Shown: in pieces, positions 30,640-40,739 of the stretch
Layout of the letters: every line of letters begins with the position of its first letter
How positions within the stretch are numbered: the first letter of the stretch is position 1
From: Trissonchulus latispiculum
Taxonomy: Eukaryota; Nematoda; Enoplea; Enoplida; Ironidae
Reading direction: 5' to 3'
NCBI GenBank assembly: GCA_030248195.1
Contig: JASAND010013381.1
Span: forward strand, 1 to 64,000
DNA length: 64,000 nucleotides
Made by a program: the position numbers and the translations under genes
The notes under the pieces: model-generated
Told to the model about the DNA's origin: nothing
The model's database searches: none
The model's input: the letters and a program-made list of their open reading frames with translations, nothing else

Positions 30640-33600
30640 TACGTCACGATACTTCAGAGTTGTAAGTGGGCCGCGGGTACCAGTGAGTGTTTGAACTTGT
30701 TCCTTGCGTATTTTGCGGGTATTTTGCGGTATTTTGCCTTGAACAACTCACTAAAAGCATTTAGACCAGAAACGTAATAGGAAGCAAATTCAAAGACGAC
30801 ATTGAACCGAAATTTCTTCGGAAATTTGTCTCTTTTTCATTGCTCTCGTTTCTTGGTTGCTGATTTTTTCAATGATACTATTTAAACTCATTACTCTTTC
30901 TTGCGATAATGTGATTCACGAAAGTCGGGTACGGTTTCATCTGGCACTTTTATGACAAACTTTCTAAACCTTAGGTGCATATTTTGTGTCAGTAGAATGC
31001 AGGAAATTTTTTGTACGCTTATTGCCCTTGACAAGAATACCATACTATAATCCTGAAAACAGCCTGTGTCCCAACAATTTGTGTGCGAAGTTCCGAAGGT
31101 TATTACTATTTGTTGATAACGCAAACTGAGTATATAAGGGCGACAGTGAACATAATTTTTGAAGACTAAAAATTTTTGAATGTTTTTAAATTTTCAGGCT
31201 TTCAATACCCCGTGGGTGAGTTTTTGCAACGGTCGCTCCCTGCCGAAAATATTGTGGGAGCGGCTGCCCTCCTCACCTACCCCCCCCCCTCGCTTTTCCA
31301 TTAACAGGTCGCTCCAGTAAAAGTAGCGGGTAGCGGGCTGAAATTGGTATCCGCTTACATCTCTGCGATTCCTAATGCTCTTCTGTACTGGCAAGTGGCA
31401 GTTTTGCTCTTTATCGCCTTAAACTTGCTGAAATTTTCCTTGAAAACTAACAAATATCATATATTTTTACTTGTGTTTTGGATAGCTGTGAAAAGTCGCC
31501 GGTCGGCCGGTAAAGGCCGGTTCACCGACGGCCGCACGAAAACTTAGGCCGGTCCTACTACTTATATGTAAAATCTTAACCGATTGCAATTTATCTGTAG
31601 CTATACCTAGTTACAAGACCGTACTGTACTTCAACAGCACTCTACTGCAGAGCAACCAGATGCCAATGAAAACGGCTATTTTCCGAAAACGCTCTCGCGC
31701 TCCCCTATCATCATTGAGAAATTTTCTATAAATGAGTCCCTCTTAATATCCCCTTTAGCTGAATCCAATAACGTCAAAATATTGTCGCCACGATGCATAT
31801 TCTGTGTGGAACAAAGTTTCAAATATTTGCCTTTATTTCAGATTTACCCAAAATCCCATGATTAAGGGTAAATATTTCAAATTTATGCCACTCGCAATAT
31901 GCGTTGTAACGTCAAGAGTTTGGCATCGTTGGATTCAGCTAGGATGGGACATTAAGTGCGGCTCGTTTGTGCACAATTTTCTCGATACCAACATATTGCA
32001 ATTTTGGGTCGAATACCAGTAATTTTTCGAAATATCAAAAAACCGTGTTAAAGCTTCTATACATTCCTAATCGGCCCAATGAAAACGAAAAAGTCTGTAT
32101 CAAATATATACAGAGCGATCAGTGGCTGGTTAAAGTTGAAAAAGCGGCAAATATCAAAGTTTATAAAAATCGAAATATGCTAATAAAAAATTCAGCCTTT
32201 AAAAAATTTTCTTCATTCTTGCGTCATTCTGTGCGGTTTTAGATAAAAAAGTTTGTTGAAAGAAAGACATTTTAGCTCGACTAGACTGCACGATAATCCC
32301 GATAAACAAATGGATATTTTGAAATTTTTGAAGCTTTTTAAGGATTCCGAAATATGGCTTATGGGTCTCTGTGCTTAAGTGATCAAAGTTGTCTAAGCAC
32401 ATTAGTGAGTCAGACTTTTTGTAAATCGGTATAGTTTGAGGTCTTATCTAAATAAAAATAACATTTTAGTATTTTAATAGTTAAAACCGTAGCTACAGAG
32501 GTTTTCAGACTTATCCGTTATGCAAGTGACTCTTTCTAGCAACGTTTTGCATTCATAGTTCTGAAAATCCATCGAATGGAAAGCTCACTCTGAGCACCTA
32601 TATACCTAAGTATTTTGTTTGTTATGATTCCTGAGTCCTAACAAATGTCATCAAAAGGGCACAGTTCCTAACAAGAACTCTTAGAGTACTTAGTGTTAGC
32701 TAACGATAGATAAAAGATTCAGCTAAGAAATGCAATCCCTGGTCTGTGTCTCAAATTCCCTGACTTACGTATGTATGAACTGATCTTACGGTAGATGTAA
32801 GGGACGAGCAGAGACTCACAAGGGAACAAAATTTTCCCATCCTATGGCTTCTTTCATTGATTCCGATGAAAAAAGTTAGAATATTAGATGGATGTAGACT
32901 TATCCAACAACGAGCTCTATTGTTGAGGGGAAAGTGGGCGTTATTTTGAACATCAGCTTTCAGCCAACGGGCCCTCCTTTTTCCTCCAAGCATCACACCA
33001 CATGCAAAATTTAAAACTACCATCCCTCCTCAGTTCTTAGGGGAAAATTTCAGACCAGCTGTCTCGGATTAGAGGGGGCCCATGCAACAAAAGCTGGCTG
33101 TTCTAATTATCAAACTTTAAAATTCAAAAAATTCTGGATACTTAAACTGAGTTTCTGTCGAGTTAAAATCACTAATACTAAATGGATTTTAAGTTTCAAT
33201 TCCAGTTTTAAATATTGGTTAAGCCAATGTACCCCGTTGCCAGTTTGTAACAATAGACAAGTAGGCTATTCTTAAGCCTAAGCTGTCCCTTTACCAAAAT
33301 TGACTTTTTCTGTTGTTGCTAAGAATTGAGGAAAGACGAGCTAAAAGATGGTTCTGCTTAGCTGAATCCTTTGTTACTAACTTTCCAGAAGAACTTTTAT
33401 CGACTTCTTCAAAGAAAATGACCGGGTTTGCGTAGAAAAGAGGGGTAAAAGACAAACGACCTAGTTTTGCAGCATAATTTTGCTAGGTTTCACCAACTTG
33501 AACAGTGCGCTACAAATCTTTTTCTCTTAGAATCCTAAATTGCACGCTCTGTTCAGCATGGATTTCCCCCGTTTGTTTTTCCCAGTTATAGCTTTTCACC

Positions 33601-34564
33601 ACTGGTGTATGATTTTACCCAAACTTAAAGAAGGAAAGCTTAAATTCGTTTTTGGCCAGAAACCATTTACAAGGACGACCAGTTCTCCTCAGGAAGAAAT
33701 GGTAAAGAGAGACACAAATCAAATTTGTCTTCAACTCCTTCCCAATGCCCTGGACCCTGTCTTCTTGCTGAGTGGTTGGTTCTCTCCAGTTGCCAGTTGT
33801 CCACGAGTATCCAGTTACTTTCCTTAGCTGGGATTACAGTGAAAACGAGAGGGTACCTTACCTTCTTAGTTCTTACTGACTCAGGCAAACCAACTAGATC
33901 CTTCTGTACCTAAGGTGTCTAATTGGCTAAGCTGTTGCTTCCCCTGTCCCAATTAACTGGCTTCTTTACCTTTTCTTCTGCCCCATTATTTCATTTTCAC
34001 CCCTCTTACCTGCCTAGTACCTAGGCTAAGGCTCATAATCATTTTTAATTCTGCCTCGGCTGAGGTATATCTCCAGTACTTGTATTCTTGTCCAGTTTCT
34101 CAGCTTTTTCTTTGTGAAGACGAATGGCGACAGTTCAAAAAAGGGCAAGACACAGATCACAAGTCGTAACGTAAATTTTCTAAAAGAAGATCACATCAAA
34201 TTAAATTTAGTGTCTCCTACTTTAGTATAAAGAAGGGTAACGGGCTTCAATTTCTTAATTATGAGATTATAGCTTAGTATATACTTATTTTATAATCGCA
34301 AACACAAACTTAAGAATCACACCTATAAATACGCACGAATTTTTGCGTGAACCTTAATACGGTATGTACTGACTGACTCAGAAGAATAGTCAATTAGTTG
34401 CGTTCAGATGATTTGTTTGAATCATGTTTTACGAAACTGAAATATTTTCAATTAATAATAACACTAACAGCATTAACGTTGAAACATGCTTTCTGATAGT
34501 CTGTTAATCCAGTGATAATGTACTCAATACTCGAATAATGAAAGTCCGCTTAATCTTAGGCAGC
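30640..34564. other. Long intergenic or intronic stretch, no gene seen
   Basis: No exon with convincing borders. Notable pieces are CGGCCGGTAAAGGCCGG near 31505-31530, which resembles the GGCCGG-type elements, and the third leader-module copy at 31370-31660. The remainder is AT-rich unique-looking DNA. Confidence 0.45.
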
Positions 34565-34566
34565 TA

Positions 34567-35054
34567 CAGCTATTCGCTTATTTCAGTATAAAATTTCTTT
34601 CTTTCTTTCTTTTATTTCTTTGTTTTTCTTTTATTTTTTCTTTTCATTTCTTTCCTTTTTCTTTCAGTTTCTTGGTTGTCTGACAAAAATGATTGACAGA
34701 AAGATAAGTTACACACAAAGGTCAAACGTGTGCTTTGTGAACTTTGAAGCATTAAATGCGTCTTAAATTGTTACTAAGTTGTCAAAAGAGGGTCAGCTCA
34801 AAGAAGAAATGAGGCAAGGTGCCTGTTATAAGTCAAAGGTTTATGCAATCAAAATGGCAGCTATATAAGTGATGACAATGTTTGAAAGTATTAGTGAAAT
34901 TCTTTGTGCCAAACTTTTTCATTTTCTTCCATTTTCTTTATTTTTCTTTCATTTTCTTCCATTTTCTTTCTTTTTCTTTCTTTTTCTTTTCTTTCTTTCT
35001 TTAATTTCTTTCTGTCTTTCTTTCTTTCTGTAAACTGAAATGGGCGAATAGCTG
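34567..35054. mobile_element. Tc1/mariner-like short element carrying TTTC repeats
   Basis: TA at 34565-34566 followed by CAGCTATTCGCTTATTTCAG. The right end read inward is CAGCTATTCGCCCATTTCAG, bounded by TA at 35055. About 24 bp of inverted repeat with few mismatches and a TA target fit Tc1/mariner. The interior contains two TTTC microsatellites (about 34590-34670 and 34915-35030). No coding frame. Confidence 0.65.
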
Positions 35055-35057
35055 TAC

Positions 35058-36205
35058 AATATTTTCTGTTGGTCGATTTCTAAATGTTATATAATATGAC
35101 GGAATTATTTTGGAATTAATTATTTTGCACAATAATTCTTGAATGATAATAAAATAAATATTTCTAAAGTCGGGAAAAAACCGAGAAAGCACGATTATTC
35201 TTTTAAAGTCTTTGTGGTATCTAAAGTTCTTCTCTGATAATTTTGTTTTACAACTTATAGGAAGTGTGTGCACGCACAGTACGAAGTTGTTGGCAAATTT
35301 TACAAAAGCGCTTCCACAATACCTGGATATGCAGAAGAGACAGTTGGGTCAACATTGGCCGCTTGAGCCTTTTTCTCTAAGGACCTTTAAAAATGATGAT
35401 AAAAAATCAAAAGCTTAAACGGATTTACTTCAATGGATTAAACTGCATCACGACTTAATGGGATTAACTTAAAAGGATTAAATTATTTCGTTTAACACGT
35501 TTAATCCATTTAAGGGGAATCCATTTTTGCCCGATTTTTCTACCATCTCTTCTACTTCTTAATGTTAACTCCAAATAATGAATGAGTGATCAGGGTCAGA
35601 AATATTGGTGCCCAGTTTTTCAATTTCTGGCCCATACATGTATGCATTGCGCAAGGGTGAACTCACTGGAGCACGACATTTTGGTCAATTCATTTTGGTA
35701 GGCTTTATTACAACAAAATTGAAAAGCAAAAGAAGCCCAGAAGCTATCATCGTTTGCTTTAATTGGTTATTGGTGTAGTTACAAGCAGGCTGTCGTCTGT
35801 CTAACAGAAAGTACAGTTACACCATCATATGCACAATGCTAAGGCTTGGTTGGCGAGTGCTGAAATTAGAATTTATCGTAATGAACTTTCAGCCGAATTT
35901 ACGCTGCTGGTTTCCAGTTCAAATGCAATTACATGTAACAATGAAGTGCTGTGGATATTGCCTAACCCATACGTGAAATTTCATTCTTAGCTGGATAAGT
36001 ACATATGGGCAAGACTGGTGTTCATTAGTGCTTTCCACTTAATTTAACATTGTCAAAGGCAGCATTGTATCAAATTAACTCCCAAGTTGTCCAGTCGATA
36101 AGTAATATTTCAAGTCATCACCATTTTGTCCAGGTCATTTACATAAAGTACCACAATCATTTAATGAATCTACGCGTCTTTAATCCGCCAACGTTCAAAA
36201 GTAAT
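35058..36205. other. Intergenic sequence, no gene seen
   Basis: AT-rich, with no supported feature. GGATTAAA words lie at 35420-35500. Confidence 0.45.
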
Positions 36206-36208
36206 GAT

Positions 36209-37133
36209 CAAAGATGAAAGCCGGCCACCGGGTCAGTTCGGGTCACTATATGGACCGGGTCACCGGGTCAGGAGCTCTAACCGGGTCTTGACTCTTGACC
36301 CAGTATTTTTGGTTTGAAAATTTTTTGCTGTTAAAGCATATTTTTGAATTATTATCAGCTTTCACCACCTGAAAACTTCAGTATTTACTCGAAAACAAGC
36401 AACTTTAATAAATATACACGTAAGCTTAATCGTCAAATTCAAAACTAGAGAAACTACTATTCAAATCTACTGCAGGTAATCCTTCACCACTGCCCTTTTT
36501 GGGGGGAGTCAGACTGTGTGGAATTTGAGTCCGAGTAATTAGGAAAATCTCAGTAAAATAAGGTTCACAGATTCTGCTTTTTGATTTTCAATTTTTCGAA
36601 ATGTTATAACTAGGGATTAGTAGATTATAGTTTGATTTCATTTGCAGTATAAATACTAGGCATAATAAGCAATAATAATTCTAAAGAATCTGCGCTGAGT
36701 GAACCCCTCAGCCATACAACTGTATAAAAGTATGTTTACAACAGTAATAATACACAAAGGTGCTTATGTTAAGCTCTATAATTAGAATTAAATGATATTG
36801 CTGGGCTGACTTTGGCAAAGGATTTTGTTCCAAACCAATTCAACAAGGTCACTGCAGATCGAGTGCGAAATCGTGCTAATCAGTTTGGTTTTTTCCGACT
36901 TACTTACTTATTTTAAGGAAAGCAAAATTTTCGCCGCCAAGTTTCATATTTTAGCGGCTAAAAATATCCAAAAAGATCAATGTACACTCATCGCACCCCA
37001 ATATAAATATTTTTAATCTTTCCAAGCTTAAATCCGAATTTCCAAAAATACCGGGTCACCGTGTCACCAGGTCAGGGGTCGACCGGGTCACCGGGTCGCC
37101 GGGTCAGTAGATTGTGATCCGGTTTCGTCTCTG
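36209..37133. mobile_element. Decayed hAT-type element, ACCGGGTCA words
   Basis: Left end CAAAGATGAAAGCCGGCC; right end on the other strand CAGAGACGAAACCGGATC. Both ends carry ACCGGGTCACCGGGTCA arrays. The flanking octamers GTAATGAT and GATAAGAT match at only 5 of 8, so the duplication is decayed or the border is slightly off. It is related to 47470-47846. The 740-bp AT-rich core has no long frame. Confidence 0.6.
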
Positions 37134-37159
37134 GATAAGATCACTGTCTTCGTCACGGA

Positions 37160-37408
37160 TAAATGGATGACAAAACAACACAATTACAAGACACTGTACG
37201 AGTGGGGGTCTTGTCTCGATTACCCCCTCTCCTCCACCTCTCAAAACTTCTCCGCACGAACTAAAATTTGGTATAATGGTATGTTTTTTAACGACGTAGA
37301 ATTAAAATTAGCAAAATTTTTTGATTTAGCAAAATTCTACATCTTCGCTTCTTAATGTTAAAATAAGGGAAACCGAAAAAGCTTTCGATTTTGCTGAAAA
37401 GTTGTATA
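37160..37408 (+). repeat. Dispersed repeat copy, split by the 2.3-kb element
   Basis: Matches the repeats at 24.5 and 43.85 kb (CGAACTAAAATTTGGTATA, TTTCGATTTTGCTGAAAAGT). It continues after the insertion at 39686 with ATAGGGGTCTCCCGATCG and ACACGAATCTGACG. Confidence 0.7.
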
Positions 37409-39685
37409 TGTCGCAGACTACACGCATTCTGAGTCGGCACGCGCTCCGACTAGACATTGCAGGCTGCACGCGCCGTGCCATCATTGTAAGTTCTGATTAC
37501 AGCGTGTGCCATGACATTTTCAGTGAGCACGCGTGGCGCCTAACGCGACTCAGGCTTTTAGCATTCCCATTAAAACTCAATGTTACAGCATGTTTCCTGA
37601 AATTTTCAGTCGGCACGCGTGCCGCCTGAAATGAAGTTAGTCTAATAGCATTCCCACATTTTTGCTGTCATGCTGTTGTGTTTAAAGGTTAATGTTTAGA
37701 TTGATTTAATTTTAGATTGATGTTAAAGTACGTAATGTTGTAACATTACTTTAAATTTACAGTTACATTTTCAATGAGTAAATAGTTATGGTTTTACTGA
37801 TTAGCTTTTTAATTCTATTTCTACTCATATTTCTATTTAATGTAATATATTCAGTTCATAAAAGGATTTCAAAATCACATTTTAACAATATAGCGCGATG
37901 CAAATATATGTAATGTATGCAAATGCAAATTTATTTGAAAATTAATTATTATTAAACCGTTTCAATTTAGAACCGAAAAATATATTTGCATTGCGCTATA
38001 TAATGTTAAAAATTCAATTTTGACAAATTATTATGAACTGAAAATATTACAACAAATAGAAATATGAGTACAAACAGGATTAAAAACCTAATCGTAAAGA
38101 TATAAATATTTATACTTATTGAAAATGTAACTGTAAATTTAAAGTAATGTTACAACATTAGCTTTAACAACAATATAAAGTTAAATCAGTTTAAACATTA
38201 AACTTTAAACCCATATCAAACCATGCGGAGATTTAAATTTTTTTACTAAAAATTGACTAATACGTTTACAAAAATAAGTAAACAGCAAATGGTTTCTTAA
38301 TAAAGTACTTATTTTTAAGATGGCAGTCGAAAATGTATGTGTCAGTTTAAACTGACGCTAGCCGTGAACGGGTACAGATAAATTTTCAAGAAAAAAACCA
38401 GAAATAAACAAAATAATTCAAATGAAAGGAAGAAATTTTAAAGCAATTGAGTAAAAGCAGTTCTCTAATCATTCTGGTTAAAAAGCAAGTCGGGCTAGCG
38501 CCAATCTAAGACATTTGATTTTTCTGAACTTTCATTATAATGGTATTTCTCCATACTGGTTAGAAATTTTAAATACTTCAAGTATAAATTCTTGGCTATA
38601 CAAATATATATTGATGGTATTTATATCAGGTTCACTATTAATGAAGTCTTACACACGCTGAAAAAGTCAGAGGATGAATTGAAGGTGCTGATGTCGTTAA
38701 TTGACACCGAGTAATGGCAACGAAGATAGTAATGCTGGTTCAGAAATCAATATGGCGGCATCTGGGGATCCAAGAAGTGGGAGTCTGACAAACCTGCTAT
38801 TGTCGGCAACTCTGCGCAGTGGTCCCACCTTGTTTGGATTCCCAGACGGCGCCGTGTCGTCTCCTGAATCAATATTACCATTCTCATTAGCAATAGTCAG
38901 TCAGTGTCAAGATGACGACATCAGCACCTTCAATTCATTCTTTGGCTACTCCAGCATGTACACCTCATTAGTTGTGTATATAAGAACTAAATAACATGCA
39001 TATCAATACTTAAATATTGCCATTTCATAATATTACCCAAAGTATATGAAATTACTAACTGTACCCACCTGCGGCTAGCGTCAGTTTAAACTGACACTAG
39101 CAATATTGCTGTAGCTCCAGAATCACGTACAAGAGAGAAAGTTGCTTCTATGCATCTGAGAGTGAGAACTAACACATAATTACATATTTTATGCATTAAA
39201 ATATCTAATATCTATAAACTTTTTATAAGTTTTGCTTTGATGAACCAACCACATTCTATTATGAAGACCAATACAGCAAATTTATTGGCTGAAGCTAACG
39301 CGGCAGTGCAAACTTGGGATTGATCACACTAATTATGAAGCACAATTAATAGCTGGCAAGCATGTATAAAAAGATTAATTGTGCAGCTAACCGTTGTCGA
39401 GCAATCTCAGAAAATTTAAATGTCAATTTAAACTGACGCTAGCCGGAACACAACAGCATGACAGCAAAAATGTGGGAATGCTATTAGACAAACTTCGAAA
39501 GTTTCAAGTTTTAGTCTACATAGAGTTTAAACTAATGGGAATGCTAAAAGCCTGAGTCGCGTTAGGCGGCATGCGTGCTGACAGAAAATTTCAGCAAACA
39601 CGCAGTAATCAGAACGTACAATGATAGGAACGCTAAAAGGCTAGACGGCACGCGTGCCGGCTTAGAATGCGTGTAGTCTGCGACA
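37409..39685. mobile_element. 2.3-kb DNA element with long inverted ends, TATA duplication
   Basis: Ends TGTCGCAGACTACACGCATT on both strands. Imperfect inverted arms of about 240-270 bp (37409-37680, 39446-39685) carry GGCACGCGTGCC words. TATA lies at 37405-37408 and 39686-39689. The uninterrupted host repeat at 43904-43917 reads GTTGTATATAGGGG, confirming a 4-bp duplication. Inside are another inverted pair (about 37690-38215) and a third with TGTCAGTTTAAACTGAC ends. The TGT...ACA ends and 4-bp target resemble Ginger-type elements (inference). No integrase or transposase is seen. Confidence 0.85.
38340..39096. mobile_element. Nested inverted-repeat unit, TGTCAGTTTAAACTGAC ends
   Basis: A 25-bp terminus (TGTCAGTTTAAACTGACGCT...) at 38340-38364 is repeated inverted at 39072-39096 and again, in the first orientation, at 39421-39445. 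The terminus itself contains the palindrome GTCAGTTTAAACTGAC. The 97-codon frame at 38701-38994 (serine/glycine rich) resembles no family. Its first part and last part overlap a smaller inverted pair (GAATTGAAGGTGCTGATGTC at 38674 and its inverse at 38918). Confidence 0.65.
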
Positions 39686-39894
39686 TATATAGGGGTCTCC
39701 CGATCGCAGAACACGAATCTGACGTTAAGCTAATGCTGAGCGAACGAAGGAAGAGTTGAAACGAAAAAGGACTTCAGCTTTGTGTTCTGCGATCCAGAAA
39801 GCCCCTATAAACAATTTTTCGGCAAACTTGAAGACTTTGGGCTATATTCATATTCAAAGACGGGTCACTACAGTTAAGAAACAAATTCAAACAA

Positions 39895-40606
39895 GGAGCG
39901 ATTCATTTTTGGTCATTTTTTCGACTTTCTCCGATCTCGTGGATTTTACATATTTTACTGTCCAAATGGTAGATTTTAACGAGCTTTTTTGAAATTGAAG
40001 TCGTAAGTCCTACGGTTATTGAGTAATTTCACCTCAAAGTTGAGATTCCTGGTGTTAAACATAGGAAATTAGAAACGTTGTCGCTTTTGCGCCAGTAAAA
40101 TCTCACGAATGGCAAAATGGATCCGTCCAAGCTCAGATTAATTACAACATGTTTCCGGACCGTGATTTGTAGGAATCAGAATTTTAAATTAGGTCTTTAA
40201 ATAATTATAATAATGAATTTTTGAAGTATTAAAATTAAAATTAATACCTACCTACGAAATTTTAAGACTTCAAAAATTCATTAAAATTATTTAAAGACCT
40301 AATTTGAAATTCTGATTCCTACTAATCAATCACAGTTCGGAAACATGGAATTAATACGATATAAACCTTGGACGGATCCAATTTGCCATTTGTGAGATTT
40401 CTCTGGCGCACGCGAAAAGTGACAACTTTTCTATTTCCTATGTTTAACACACGAAACCTCAACTTTCAGGTGAAATTGCTCAATAACCGTGAAACATACT
40501 ACTTTAATTTTAAAAACTCGTTAAAATCTACCATTTGCACAGTAAAATTTAGAAAAATCAGCAAGATCGAAAAAAGTCGAAAACATGACCAAAAATAGAC
40601 CCCCTT
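39895..40606. repeat. Large imperfect palindrome, about 355-bp arms
   Basis: Centre near 40250. Paired landmarks: TTTTTGGTCAT at 39906 with ATGACCAAAAA at 40585; ATGGTAGATTTTAACGAG at 39966 with CGTTAAAATCTACCAT at 40520; GGAATCAGAATTTTAAATTA at 40171 with its near-inverse at 40300. Arms differ by many substitutions and small indels, so this is an old inverted duplication or foldback element. Confidence 0.8.
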
Positions 40607-40617
40607 ATGCTTGGTTC

Positions 40618-40702
40618 GATTGTGCCTGGGTGGCTCAATCGGTTGAGCGTCTGCCTAGTTAGCCAAAGGTGGTGGGTTCCATCCCCACCTCAAGCCCGAG
40701 TC
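40618..40702 (+). mobile_element. tRNA-derived SINE head or tRNA pseudogene
   Basis: TGGCTCAATCGGTTGAGC (box A with an intact 4-bp D stem) followed about 35 bp later by GGTTCCATCCCC (box B with a changed G/A position) and an intact T stem (GGTGG/CCACC). The anticodon arm is mispaired and no acceptor stem closes, so it is not a functional tRNA. It most resembles an Asn/Ile-type tRNA by eye. Confidence 0.6.
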
Positions 40703-40739
40703 TTTGCTGTAGTGACATCCGTCTTTCTTTCGTTTATTG

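Noticed and set aside
40618..40702. Functional tRNA gene
   Set aside because: D and T arms are good, but the anticodon stem is mispaired and no acceptor stem closes, so it was listed as SINE or pseudogene.
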